From positions 33,321,943 to 33,385,942 of the forward strand of contig OZ035962.1 in assembly GCA_964034945.1 (NCBI GenBank): a stretch of 64,000 nt of DNA, given 5' to 3'. Shown piece by piece: positions 33,485 through 45,539 of the stretch; the stretch's first letter is position 1, and the number at the start of each line of letters is the position of its first letter. The DNA is from Chrysopilus asiliformis (taxonomy: Eukaryota > Arthropoda > Insecta > Diptera > Rhagionidae). The notes beneath the pieces are model-generated. The model was not told where the DNA came from and did not search any database. It worked only from the letters and a program-made list of their open reading frames with translations. The translations under genes were made by a program, and so were the position numbers.

Positions 33485-33735
33485 AGGCTAAAGGCTAGAA
33501 TTGCCAGAGGCCAATCGTCAAAGACTAGTCAAAGTAAATCGTCAAATAAAAATCCATTTGTGTGAGAGAGGGGGCAGGAGTGGTCCGATTGGATTTTGAT
33601 GCTTAGATAAGTTATGTAAAATCATATTCTAAACACATTTTACTTTTATAAATTTTTCAATGCGATTCACCGTTTTCGAGAAAATTGTGAAAAAGTGTTT
33701 CGTTGTATAGTGAAAGAAGGAACAAATAGTCCATT
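33485..33735 (+). mobile_element. HINE-like element, family B, copy 4 (fragment)
   Basis: Matches family B from GCTAGAATTGCCAGAGGCCA to CACCGTTTTCGAGAAAATTG and stops before the microsatellite. Confidence 0.55.
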
Positions 33736-34355
33736 TGGAATATTTTAGTGCATCATTCTGAATGTTCGTTCCTATAATCAAAAAACATTTTGCAAGTAGT
33801 ATTTTTGTTAGAGAAAATAGGCCTTTATAAACATTTGAACGATTAGAAACAAACATTTTAGCAACAATTTGTAAATAATATTGGTTGCGAAGTTATCATA
33901 ATGCAATGTTATGTCTAAAATGCATAAAAAAAAGTAGTATGACCCTACGACTTTTGCCAATTTCTAGCGCCACTTTCTAACGAAGCAGTTAACGTGTTAA
34001 TAAAATAAGGCGAAAAGGTAAAAATAAAAATGTCGAAAATTTATTCGAAATCAAAATTTTGTGATCCACTATGTTCATATGACATCAACTTGCCACTGAG
34101 ATAGTTCCACTATCTCAATTTTGTTCTTGTGTACAATAAAATACCAAAAAATATCGAGCAGTGGTAATTCAACACTAAAATTGGACATCTCTTATATAGA
34201 GTAGAAAAATAGTAGTTTATATCTTTGGCAACACAAAGTTTTTTTTTTGTTGAGCAGTGTTTTAAAATGTAAAAAACAAAATTAATTAAAAAAAAGAAAG
34301 TAAAAACTATGGCTATCATAGATCCGATCCATTGAGCATCAAAATCCATTTGGTA
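33736..34355. other. unassigned
   Basis: AT-rich. The open frames here have no recognised motif. Confidence 0.45.
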
Positions 34356-34417
34356 GTTTAGTATAGTGGTTCTTAACCGGTGCTCCGCGGAGCTTGTTGC
34401 AAGTGCTCCGCGAAATA

Positions 34418-34977
34418 GCGGGTCTTTCAACAAGGACATAACCATTTTGTATTTTAATAAAAAAGCACCCTAAAACTTTTTTTATGATCTGGCAATGCAA
34501 AAAGGTCAGTCAAGGTTTACTTTTTTATCATGGTGAAGTTCACGAACGAGCAACGTTTGGAAATTATTAAAAATTACTACAGAAATTCTGAGTTCGATGA
34601 AATGATAATGAAAATGATGAAATGAAATTATGAATGAAATGATGGTCCGGTCGAATGGCCACCTCGCTCATGTGATTTAACGCCGTTGGATTTCTTTTTA
34701 TGGGGTTATGTTAAGTCGTTGGTTTATGTCAACAAGCCAACAACGTTAGAGGAGTTCATTATCAATATAGAACGCGAAATTGCCAACTTTCCGGCCGGTA
34801 TGTGTGGAAAATTGGCTCCAAAGAATCAATCAGTGCAAACGAGCTCGGTGAGGCCATATGAACGACATCGAATTTCATACTTAAATGTAACATGTCCACT
34901 ACACCTGGAATAAATTTCTGGAATAAATTGTCATTTATTTAAATAAAAAATTGTTATGTCCTTGTTGAAAGACCCAT
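34418..34977 (+). mobile_element. mariner-like deletion derivative 2 (560 bp)
   Basis: Termini GCGGGTCTTTCAACAAGGAC and the complement of its counterpart at 34977, flanked by TA (34416-34417 and 34978-34979). Same family as 27369-27927, but the internal deletion has different end points. Confidence 0.9.
34531..34913 (+). pseudogene. mariner-like transposase, internally deleted
   Basis: Seen: MVKFTNEQRLEIIKNYYRNS at the start, followed by an ATGA-rich junction and a stop near 34625. The C-terminal part resumes at about 34640 with NGPVEWPPRSCDLTPLDFFL and runs through KPTTLEEFIINIEREIANF to about 34810, with frameshift toward the end (the GGHMNDIEFHT-type ending is out of frame, near 34855-34890). 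Known: the start matches the helix-turn-helix entry of this mariner-like family; the C-terminal Asp block is its third catalytic residue. The first and second catalytic Asp blocks are deleted. Inactive, but the ends remain, so it may once have been mobilised in trans. Confidence 0.85.
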
Positions 34978-35258
34978 TATTTGTGTGAGCTCGGTTTCTC
35001 GACATTAACCAATATAAAAACTAAGAAACGTGCAAGACTTACTAATTTAGACGAAGAATTGAGAGTAGCTATATAATATTAGACCTAATATCGCTGAAAT
35101 CTGCAAAAACCGACGAACTCAGGTATCACATTAAATGATTTTCGCCTCAAATAAATTTCATTCGAATATATAATATTTTTTGTATTTATTTTTTTAATTG
35201 ATGTTAATTTTAACTGTTATGTAATAATCAGTTTAATCATACTAATATATAAAAATTA

Positions 35259-36274
35259 GGGATTGGGTACGAAATCCCGTTTTTTATAATCCCGTATTTA
35301 AAATCCTGTTTTCCAAAATCCCGTTTTTAAAAATACCGTGTAAAAAAATCCCGTTTTCTAAAATACCATTTTTCAGAATCCCGTTTTTTAAAATTCCGTT
35401 TTAAAAGGCAAAAATTACTTTCATTAATCAGGCGCCTGATTAATGAAAGTAATTTTTGCCTTTTAAAACGACATTGATAAAAGGTTTGAATGAGGTTACT
35501 AACTACAATTCCAAAATACTGCAATGAACTTCCCAAAACAATTGTTTATTATATTGACATTTTTCGGAGAAAAAACAACCCAAATAGCATCGAAAGGCAT
35601 GGGCACATGAGATTTGTTCTTTGCGACTTTAAAATGCAGCAATTTACGCAATCGGGGCTAAAAATTTACACTTATAATTCATATCCGCGTACAAGAAGCG
35701 TAAGAAGTAACGAGCGCGACGCACTGATTAATAATGCGTCTGCAAAGCCACAATTGCTTTAGTGGGGAAATTGGTGACCCACGGTTCATCTTCGGGGCAA
35801 CATTCGCTTCATGAAAACTCCTGCAGCGATAGAGCAGCATTTGATGGTTTTCGGGTCGAAACAGTGATTAGTTGTGGAGCCTGAATGCCAGTTTCGCTTT
35901 GAAGAAGCGTGTGATGGGAACAGGGTCGACCCGGTTGCCCTTAGAGTTACCTCAAAGCCCACGGGTCTCCATGAAGTCTCCATGAATTTATCGCCAAAAA
36001 TAGATTTTCTTAAAAATATTCCTTGCAATATAGCTTTAAATTAGTTTGTTTATAATCTTAAAATTTATATACAATAAATAACTCTGATTAAATATTGTAA
36101 AATTTTTATTTGTTTTATTTTTTTGAATGACCTAAAAAATCCCGTTTCTCTCATTTTCCACGGGATACACTAAAAACGGGATTTTGAAAAACGAGATTTA
36201 AAAAAACCGGATTTAAAAAAAAACGGGATTTTGATAAAATGGGATTTTTGGAAACAGGATATCGTATCGATCCC
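35259..36274. mobile_element. hAT-type element, 1.0 kb, with repeat-rich ends
   Basis: Termini GGGATTGGGTACGAAATCC and, inverted at the right, GGGATCGATACGATATCC, flanked by an exact 8-bp direct repeat AAAAATTA (35251-35258 and 36275-36282). Both ends carry clusters of AATCCCGTTTTT-type units, in opposite orientation at the two ends. It contains a 74-bp perfect palindrome. Frames at 35490-35762 and 35786-36028 are not recognised. Confidence 0.8.
35397..35470. repeat. 74-bp perfect palindrome
   Basis: Every base of 35397-35433 pairs with 35434-35470 around the centre GGCGCC (about 35431-35436). The outer edge is CGTTTTAAAAGGC. With no loop it would extrude as a cruciform. It lies between the AATCCCGTTTT cluster and the body of the hAT element. 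Confidence 0.95.
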
Positions 36275-36867
36275 AAAAATTAGTTGGTGTTTGTCTGTCT
36301 ATCTGTCTGTTCCTCTTTCACGCAAAAACGACTGAACCGATTGACTTGAAAATTGGAATGAATGTCTGTGGTAGTTCTGGTTCCAACATAGGTATACGGA
36401 AAAGTAGCGTGTGTGGTGAAAGGAGTAAGGGGAGGGGGTAAAGTGATTTCGAAACTTAGTTTTTGCGCTATGTTACTCTTTCGCGGGGAAACTACTGAAC
36501 CGATTGGCCTGAAATTTGGCATAGATGTTCGTCGGGGGTGCAGCCCCAACACAGACTCATTAAAAAGTAGCCCGAGGGGTGGGGGAGTAAAGGGAGAGGG
36601 TAAAGTGATCTCGAAACTTAGCTCTTCCTCTATGTTACCCTTTCGCGGGGAAACTACCGAGTCGATTGGCCTGAAGTTTAGCTCCAACATAGACCATAAA
36701 AAAAAATTGAAAAAACTTAACCCGGCAAACACGGGTATGCAAGCTAGTTTTTAATAAAAGTTATGTCTGTTGGTTTTTTGACTCTTTGATTTTTGTGCTC
36801 CGCGAATTTTTCTTCTGATCAAAAGTGCTCCCTGACTTTAAAAAGGTTAAGAATCACTGGTTTAGTA

Positions 36868-37919
36868 CATAGCAGGAGACTACAGAGGTCTACAGCGGTC
36901 TACAGAGAAGAAGTGAGGTGTATTTTAATAGACACAGCATTTCCATGAAGGATAAGGTGTCAATAGTGAAAACATAATCAAAATCCTTTCTGTGGTTCAG
37001 AACATAATAGAGAAGGTGATCGGAGGGGAGCATATTTTGCGATTTAGCATCTTAAGCGGTATCAGAACAGCCATCTTCAATCTGTGATCCAGAGCAATGT
37101 TCTAACAAGAATATAGACTATTTTCGCAAAACCGCAAATAGCTAATATTCTTTCTACATGGCTAAACTACATTTAGGAAAAAATCGCATCCGATCGGTTG
37201 ACGGAATTTCGAGCCAAGTTGGGACAGAAATGGTTCAATGGTTAAACACAAAAGATATTTGGGACATATAGACATACAAAACTACACCCGTTCAATTTTA
37301 TTTAGTATATTGTGGTGGTGTTAAAAAAAATTATACATAAAAGAAAATAACTTCCTTATTAATATATAAAAATTTCAATCAAAAAAAATTCAAGTATAAA
37401 AAAATTCCGTGACATTTTTAATGACCAAACAATTTATATGCATTTTCATATTCGCCAATAATAATGTCTGACAAAAAAATTAATTTATGAAAACAGAATG
37501 ACACAGTTTTATAGATAGAAATCATCCAAAACCAACAATTGGGCCGACGTACAATAAAATCCACAAAAAAAGAAATCCCTTTATCTTGATATCGTTATTC
37601 AGCCGATAAAAGTCGAAACAATTGGTCAGAGACTATGTATATCGACTAAAAACTATGTTCAACATTATAGTAAAAATGTATACAAAAACAAGTCAACGAC
37701 TCCATTAACGTGATTATAACAAAAAAAACAACAAAAAAATAACACAAATGGGAAAATCGTAACAAAACTCATAAATACTTAATGGACAGATAAATCGATA
37801 CAATACGCTTCTGTCCCGACTTTTTCCGTTAAATAATTGATGAAGTGTGTTGAATAGATGATTCTGTATTGGATCCTCTTGTACCTAGACTTACCGACGG
37901 ATGAAATAGCAAAATTGTA
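36868..37919. other. unassigned
   Basis: AT-rich, with little repeated sequence and no gene signature. A small imperfect repeat (ACTACAGAGGTCTACAGCGG) lies at 36878-36905. Confidence 0.45.
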
Positions 37920-38745
37920 AAAACAATAAAAAAACATAAGAAAAGCTACAATTCCCAGGGGTCAATCGTTGAATACTCTAAATTATGACAGGTAAAATGT
38001 TTATTTAAACAAATCTATTTGTATAGGATAGAGAGAAATGAGTGGTCCGATTGGATTTTCATGTATGGGACGGTTATGTAAAATCCTATTCTAAACATAT
38101 TTTACCTCTATCAATTTTTCAATATGACTCACCGTTTTCGAGAAAATTGCGAAAAAAAAACTGTTTGGTTTGTATGGAAGAATGGTCCAATTTTCCCCGT
38201 TCAAGAACTTAGGCTAGCCATTTACGAGAAACGTAACTAAAAACAAAATTTCAAATCTCTGGCTCAATCCTTTCGAAAGTTATGGTGTTCATGGGCGGAC
38301 GGACAGACCGACGGACAAACATGCAAAAATCAAAATCTTTTGTCATCCCTAACACCCTGGTGTAGTTCATTTTTGTGTCCAATGATTGGTTTGATTGTAT
38401 TTACATTGGGATTCACTTTGAGGCGGCACGTCTTTCGTCATTTTTCTGCCGTGTGCACACAGTTCGCTTCATCTGGATTCACTAAACCGGTTTCATCAAC
38501 AAAACTAAACGACAGGTTTCAACGACCAGACTCAAAAACCGGTTTGCGAACGATAATTTTAAGTGAATCTAAACTTCGTTCGCTCTTTTTGGTTTCCCTC
38601 CCCACTGCGTCCCTCACCCACGGCCTCACGAATGACGTGCCGCCTCAAAGTGAGTCCTAATGTAAACACAGTCTTTCATGCATTACAAACGGTATACTAA
38701 ATCTAATATACTTTTATATGATATATCATATAGAGCAAAGGTGTC
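37920..38745 (+). mobile_element. HINE-like element, family B, copy 5 (fullest)
   Basis: Runs from AACATAAGAAAAGCTACAAT through GGACGGACAGACCGACGG (about 38296-38313) to GCATTACAAACGGTATACTA and CATATAGAGC. It is the reference copy for the family. It is interrupted by the 273-bp MITE at 38397-38669, after TTGGTTTGATT. Confidence 0.65.
38397..38669. mobile_element. MITE with 42-bp terminal inverted repeats
   Basis: Left end GTATTTACATTGGGATTCAC and on through CTTTGAGGCGGCACGTC; the right end is its near-complement ending GAGTCCTAATGTAAACAC. About 42 bp pair with only a few mismatches. The host HINE sequence resumes on both sides. The 106-codon open frame overlapping it is not a gene. Confidence 0.75.
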
Positions 38746-40276
38746 CAACTTAGATGTGTTGAATTACCACTATTCGGAATTTTTTGGTTTCTTATTGCAC
38801 ATAAAAACCAAATTGAGAGAGTGACGCACTAACGTTCTCAGTAGCAAGCTGATGTCATATGAACGCAGTGGTTCACATAATTTTGATTTCAAATAAATTT
38901 TCAACATTTTTATTGATTACTTTTTCGTCTTATTTTATTAGCTGTTCTCACGAATATCGTGAGAAAACAGTCAACTCTGCCAGAGCAATGAAAAGCATTA
39001 TCAGGCACTCAAAAATTTTTTTTTGCAAATGTAATCACGTTTCAAACACTGCAAATTTCCATCTACAATACCTAGAAATGGGTTTTCTCAATATGATTCA
39101 GGATATGAGTGCTTCATTATTAAAAATAAAAAATGACAGATACTTTGTTCATGACGTGAACTTTTGTACCTGACTGTATATCAATCTACCAGAGGAAAAA
39201 AGCAACAATAAACAGCAGAAATGCTACTAAACGAATGAAGAATTCACTCATTTTTCGTCCGCTGTTTCATACTTGTACAAGATTTTACGAGATACTCTGA
39301 TATAGAGTAAACAGACAAAGGACACAGTAGACAATGAAATTATTCACAAATGGGGGAAAACCACCCAAGAGAATTGTTCGACATAATTGTAAACACAATG
39401 GCTACCCATCGGTAACCAAGGTGAAAAAAATGAAATGATAGAAATTAAAAATGACCGAATCGTAGTTATGACACATCGTAAATTCATTTTAATTCTTTTT
39501 TTCCAAAACAATTATTTTTTGTGCATATAAATGTCCTAAATCGATATTCAGTACACGGAAAAATAACACTTTCGTAAAATGAATAAAATCCACGTTTGCG
39601 TATAGTCAAAACATATTTTAATAGATAACCGAAATAGTTTGAAAAATCTATGAAAAAAACAAAAAGTTTGATCTAATACATATAATATTTTGCAAATTAA
39701 AATTTTGGACGCAGGCCATCCCGCATGGCCGTACCTATAGATTATTCTTGGGAGGTTTGAGTAAGAGCCAAATGTGCGAAGTACAGAACAGGGATGTCCA
39801 ACTCAATTACGACCAAGGGCCAGAAAGAGTTTTCTACGACTAACCGCGGGCAGCATTTTAAAAAAAATAACGGTAGTAATTCTTTAATATTAACACTGAA
39901 AATACACGAAATTCTTACATACTATCAAAGCATAAGGGAAAGTAATGCTCCACAAGCGAAATTTTGTGAAAAATCGACTGTGGATGCGAAAATCTTTTTA
40001 AGAAAATTCGCTACGGGTGAAATTTTTGATGTATCTAGTCTAAATATATATCTTTAAGTTGAAATCTACACCATTTTTTTTATTTTAAGTTGGAAGCTAC
40101 ATCATTTTTTTTTTATTTTACGAGCACGGATATTTTCTTCAAAAATTTACACTGTTTCACAAAATCAAGCTTCCATCAGTATTTTCCCGCCAACATTTCA
40201 GAAATTCGCGACCATATTCTGCATACATCGGAGTATCTTCCTTATGTAAAATAAGTAAAGGTGCCTGTTCACATTA
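38746..40276. other. unassigned, with two solitary hAT-like ends
   Basis: AAAGGTGTCCAACTT near 38742 and CAGGGATGTCCAACTC at 39787 resemble each other and typical hAT termini, in the same orientation; no inverted partner found. ACACGGAAAAATAACAC at 39552 resembles the family D terminus. The 104-codon frame at 38859-39173 is not recognised. Confidence 0.35.
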
Positions 40277-40530
40277 AGGTGCCGGTCCACAAGGGAGTTA
40301 ATACGCGAGTAACTCTCAAAAACTCTCGAGAGTTACTCGCAGGAGGTTGTCCATTTGAAAGTTAATTTCGGCGATTTTTCTATCGCGAGGTCTCGGCGAG
40401 TTTCTAGCGGAAAGCACTTCCGCGAGAACTCTCCAGACCCTGTCCATTTGAGAGTGATGCACGACTGTAAAGGGAAATTAATCGAAATGTCATCGCACTA
40501 CAGGAATGTTGCAGCAGCAGTTATGGATTA
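40277..40530. mobile_element. MITE family G, copy 2 (right end missing)
   Basis: Starts AAGGTGCCGGTCCACAAGGG and shares CTCGAGAGTTACTCGCAGGA and GGTTGTCCATTTGAAAGTTA with the copy at 23680. The right terminus is not found. Confidence 0.6.
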
Positions 40531-42300
40531 TGGAGTTTCAAGAATCCCATTTTCAGTTTTATCCGAGTAGCACATACGAGTCGAGTTTACTTGCGACTCG
40601 AGTTCCTGAATTGGCACCCTGATTAAACAGGTCGGCACTCACTCTCGTGCACACGGTATAAGAGTCTTTTCTGCATAATTTGGGATCGCTGAATCCAAAT
40701 CTGGCAGTAGTTGGGCTGTACCAGCTCTTGCAGACATAATTTTTCGGAGCATTTTTGCTCAAGATATTAAAAAAAATCTAACCAATTTTTGGGATATTTC
40801 AATGGCAGGCCATGAAAAAAAATCGTAATTGATGTCTAACCGAGACGAGGCATTAAATGTAGATTTTTTAAAGATGTGTTAAGCATGCTAAGAAAGTTTC
40901 AATTTTATTCAGAATGCGTCGAAACGACGTTAACCGTTTTTAACAACCCCAATCCAAATTGACTTCATATTTTTTTTTATTCAGCTATAAGCGTCCACTT
41001 TTGTGAACAAAATTTGTACTTATCTTTATGTACTAGATATAAAATGCTTAAAGCATATACAAGCCGACTAATAATATCTTTTTAATGATAATAACCGAGA
41101 CAACACTGGCCGGCAATTTTTTTTTTTTTTGCTTTTCATTCGATAGTCATTCCCACTAATTCACACCCGGCCAAGTAAAAAGTTTCCCAAAACAAAATAT
41201 AATGTAATGAGGTAAAGTTTTCAGAAAACACAAACTAAACTTTTCCTTCATTGTGGGAGAGAAACTCCCACATGAACAGAAACGAAAACACCAACACTGA
41301 CTCAATTGAAAAGTTTCCATACACATTCGGAGTTCTTTACTTTACCAACGCATGTGGAAAAATCAACTTAATTTTGTTAAATAGAAACAGCAAAAAAGGA
41401 CAAAAGAAAAGGAAACTTTCCTATCCCCATTTGATGGATAGCTGGAAATTCATTCATGGAAATATTTGTGAAAGAACATCGACTTTAACGAACAGCGTAA
41501 AAGTGTCATTTGTCTTTGATCCCACCCACACCCAAATTCACTTATTAGCCACTCACTAAGCGCCAAGGTCCTTCCTTCCGCGACTCTGCCGTCGGAAAAA
41601 AAACTCCCGATTCAATCCCCGCAGCAATGTAATAATCATAGGACATTATGTAGGTACATGCCAACAGACACTGAAGCAACAGAAAAATTTGTTTCCGTTG
41701 TTGTCTTTTCAAAGTTACATCGTATTTTTGTTTTTCTTTCGTTTAGCAAATAATTTTTCCATCATCAGCCATTTTCTAAGTAATCACCAACAAAAAAAAT
41801 ATTTCATCGGTATTTTTTTCCCAAAAAAGAAAAGAGAAATCATTTTATTAGTCGATTTTGTAAAAATAACCTTAATTTCTCGTTCATAGATGTACATATA
41901 GGAAATCTACTGCAATTCGTTACTAATTTTTAAGATTATTCATCTATACATTGGAACCTCAGTTCGTGAACGCATCGGTTTATGAACTTTGTTGTCTATA
42001 AACGTTTCGGTTGGTAAACTCAGTAATTTTGAACCCAAAAAAAATATCAAAAATAGCTTTTACTTAAAAAAAATTGCACTATGCCTTTATCTCGCTTTTA
42101 TTTCTGATACACAGCGCCCAAAAAATTATTTTTTTCTTTTTAAGTGATTTTTTTTTAAATAAAAGCTTTTTTTTATTTTTTTTTTTAATCTAAAAAAAAA
42201 TTTTTTTTTTATTTTTTAAAGTTTATTTGATTATAGTCATTTTGTATTTGATTAGTCATGCAAGTCACGCTTGTTTATACCTTCTAGCCTTTGAAAAACC
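40531..42300. other. unassigned, with a hairpin-family arm
   Basis: The 102-codon frame at 41251-41559 has no recognised motif. 42080-42115 holds ATCTCGCTTTTATTTCTGAT, an arm of the hairpin family seen at 4255, followed by a poly(T)-rich tract to 42225. TTGGAACCTCAGTTCGTGAA at 41952 resembles a pogo/Tigger-type end without a partner. Confidence 0.35.
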
Positions 42301-45149
42301 TTGCTTTTAAGTTATTCTCACGTACATTTTAACTCCGGGATCAGATTCACCGACCCCGAAAACCCCCAGATGAGATTTTTTCCGCAAAATTTGAGGAAAA
42401 GGAGAGTCGTCACGTTATCCTTACAGGACCTTCCGTTATCCTTATCGACGACTTTTTATGCTTTTTTACCGTGCGTCAACCCCCCTCCCCCTTCTCCTCC
42501 CCCTCCACCACCACCCTTCTTCACCCTTTTCACTTTTTCTCATTGAGAATGAAGAAGTAAACCACAAGAATAGCTAAAAGAGGCTCAACAGATGTATCAG
42601 CAAAACGAAAAACTGGATGGTTCGTTGAATGAATGCAAAATTTGAAGAAAATGGGAAGCAATCTGCGATAATTTTACTGCAATCGAAATATTAAAGAAAC
42701 GTGCACAAAAAATGGTTCATTTTTTTCCATGAGTACATCGGCTTTTGAAAATGTTGACCACGCTTCCCGTGTCAAAATCGTCTGCTGAACTTAAGAAATG
42801 CCATGGGACAAGATCATCTAACTGGGCTAGCTCTTCTTAGCATTTCTAGAAAAGTGTGTATTTTACACTTTTTCTGTACAGGCTAGCGCAGTGTTCAATG
42901 CAAGGGGAAGGGGTGGTTCAATGTTTTCCATCTTCGGAAGAGATTTACCTTTTGAAAAATCCTCTTCTGTGCCAAATGTCAACTTTCAACATGAATTAGT
43001 TCTCGAGTTTTCAAATGTTTTTGTATAAAAGCTGTCAACATTATATTCATCATATGAGGTTTCATTATCTAAGAAAGGTATCATCTCACCTTTAGGTGGA
43101 TCAGGCTGTATTTTTAATAAAATATTGTTTTCAAAAAAGACAATTTTTTTTTGTATTTTATCCTTTTTAGTCGTCATTTTGTTTTCCCTGAGTTTTTTTT
43201 TCAAAACACTTTCATTTAAGATCTCACACGATGGGTACCTCGCTGATTAAATCTGGACAAAATGGCAGCTGCGGGCCGCCATTTTGCATTTTTTTTTCTC
43301 GTACATACATCCTGACGTATTGTATTGCCACCGGAGTTACGTATGTGTGCAAAAGTTTCAAGTCAATTGGATGAGTTGAAATATATCGACGAAGAGGTTA
43401 GTTTTAAATAATAAAACTAGTCGACGAAGAGGTTAGTTTTAAATAATAAAAAATATGTCGCAGGATTTTTTTTAAACACCCGCCATAGTCGAAAATCATG
43501 AACCTCAGGCGAACATTTTTGGCATTTGGAGGTTAAATTTAAGAGTTATTCCTCTTTTAGATTAACCAAACTCTCAATTGACTCAAATAGCATTCCAAAA
43601 AAAGGTCACCCCAGAAATGGGTCTACCCCGAATAATCACAAAAAAATTGAAAAGTCAACCCTAGTCCATTAATTTTTGAAGCCAACCCAAATTCAAGCTC
43701 CAAAGTAAAATTAATAATTTCGACAGAAATTAAAGAAAACTCAAAATATCAATTTAAAAATATCTAGATCTCCATATGTATTTTTTTATGAAACATAATA
43801 GCCGAATAACTCTTATAATTGGCTGAATAAATAATCTTACAAAATCTCTTTAAATTTGATATGAAAGTAAAATAGGCAATAAAAAGATAATACTATATAT
43901 GTAGGTACCTCAAACAATAAAATAAAAGAACAAACGATTCGTATGAATATAGACTCTCCTTTAAAGAGACACATTATCCTATTTTATTTTATTTTTTCCT
44001 TTAAAACAGGACTTTCCTAAAATATAATTCAAAATCAAAATCTCCTTCCTTCACCAACAACCACTAAACATTTGTTGGCCTACGTCTTCTATATATATTT
44101 TAAGGCCATAGACAACAGTCCACCCTATCTCCTACCCTACACAAGTAGTTTTGTATTATCCGGGGGTATATAGAAGTGCAAACTTTTCTCTACAGCGATT
44201 TTAACCATCCATCTTAACCGATTTCTATCTTTCGCAGCTCTACATTCCCAAAAAATCCCCAAAAATCCTTTCATGAAGATGTTTGTAAATTTTCTTTTCA
44301 TTTTTTATCCGTTGTTTGGACTTGTTTCCTCCCGCTTTCAAGTCCTGTGTGGATTCTTTCGCTCGAGAAAACCTATTTCCAACTTGTTTCGTATTTATTT
44401 TTTTCTCAATTTTCTTGTCTCTATTTTCTAGCTGTGTGTATATTAAAGGGAAAAAGGCAAAGGTCGCCAAAGTCGTTGGCTTCTTGAATAACTCGAATAC
44501 CAATCTGTATATTGCCACACATATACAACTCTATAGTATAAGAAAATGAACAAAATTTCACCCCGAACCGCACCTTCTTTGACTACACTAACACACTTTT
44601 GGAAGTTTTCCGACTTCTACAAACCCCTTTTGCTACGTCGCATTTTCCTACGAAACAAATACAGATAAACTAGTCGATAGATAAATTATAAACACATCGC
44701 CGTCCTAAATGTCAGTTACAAAAATTTAAATGCCACTCATACATTCGCAAGAATTGTGATTGTATATAGGCGTGTGAAAATATGTTAAAAATATGTTATT
44801 TTATGGTACCCACTTTGCTTTAGATTCGCTTTAAAGATAAAATCGCACAATTTTGTAAAGTTTCCCTTTTATCTACGGAGAAATATATATAAAGGTCATG
44901 GCAATTAGGGAAATCATCAGAAATAGTCACTAGAGATAAGGCAGACAAGCGATTATTTAGGGCGGGTAGAAATTGAGTTTTCCCCAATTGCTAGAGAAAT
45001 CTTTCTCTATAGTAATGTGCTGGCTGAGTCTTGATTTTTTTTAACGGATTATGGAATTAGGTTTTTTTTTCCACGTTTAAAAGTTAATTTACACCGTCAC
45101 AAATTTTAAGGGATTAAACGCTGAATCATTTCTAAATCTTTTACAGCTT
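42301..45149. other. unassigned, low-complexity tracts
   Basis: 42335-42440 shares AGATTCACCGACCCCGAAAA with the Helitron-like element at 23546-24310. A polypyrimidine run of C/T-rich triplets spans 42480-42540. 43900-45000 is comparatively non-repetitive with no gene signature; the opposing open frames at 44240-44549 overlap each other and are not recognised. Confidence 0.35.
43386..43451 (+). repeat. 31-bp direct duplication
   Basis: TCGACGAAGAGGTTAGTTTT plus AAATAATAAAA occurs at 43386-43416 and again identically at 43421-43451, separated by CTAG. Perfect identity suggests a recent tandem duplication. Confidence 0.9.
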
Positions 45150-45345
45150 AAAATATAAGAAAGGCTACGATTACCAGGGGCCAATCACCAAATACTCTAT
45201 ATGAGAGCAGAAAAAAATTTTAAGAACAAAAATTCATTTGTGTGGAAGAGGAAGAAGTGATGCATTTGGATCTTGATGTATGGAACGGCTATTTAAAATC
45301 ATACTTTGAACCTGAACACATTTCGCCTTAATAAATTTTGCTAAA
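45150..45345 (+). mobile_element. HINE-like element, family B, copy 6 (fragment)
   Basis: Matches the left part of family B (AGGCTACGATTACCAGGGGC, TACTCTATATGAGAGCAGA, GGAACGGCTATTTAAAATCA) and breaks off before the microsatellite. Confidence 0.55.
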
Positions 45346-45539
45346 AGTTGCCCTAAAATAGGCTAGCCCCTACTTTTATACATATAAGATGTTCCCCAAA
45401 AAAATGTTAAATGTCACTTAAGTTCTCAGTACAGCATTGAATTAATTAATCATCCAAGGTAAACTATTCGGTTGATCCAAATTTCGCTTCATTACACAAG
45501 TAGTTTTCGAGTTAAAAATGGGATATTTATTTAAAACTA

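Larger units (their letters stand above)
35236..36748 (+). mobile_element. Helitron-like element with nested hAT
   Basis: Left part ACTAATATATAAAAATTAG joins, after removal of the hAT at 35259-36274, to GTTGGTGTTTGTCTGTCTATC (first 20 bases count). The 3' end has CCCGGCAAACACGGG (a short hairpin) then TATGCAAGCTAG next to T, the Helitron-type ending also seen at 23546. Internally, a module with ACT-ACTGAACCGATTGGCCTGAA is repeated three times (about 36325, 36490, 36650). No Rep or helicase sequence. Element class is inferred from the ends. Confidence 0.5.
34364..36859. mobile_element. hAT element, 2.5 kb, carrying three other elements
   Basis: Termini TAGTGGTTCTTAACC at 34364 and, inverted at the right, CAGTGATTCTTAACC ending at 36859, flanked by an exact 8-bp direct repeat GTTTAGTA (34356-34363 and 36860-36867). 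Sub-terminal GTGCTCCGCG words occur on both sides. Inside are the mariner-like derivative (34418-34977) and the Helitron-like element (35236-36748), which itself contains a second hAT. The hAT's own sequence is therefore only a few hundred bp and non-coding. Confidence 0.9.

Noticed and set aside
36280..36754. Opposing open frames of 150 and 113 codons
   Set aside because: Both are translations of the tandem modules of the Helitron-like element on opposite strands; no domain in either.
44240..44549. Overlapping plus- and minus-strand frames of 77 and 92 codons
   Set aside because: They lie on opposite strands of the same bases with no motif; at most one could be real and neither has support.
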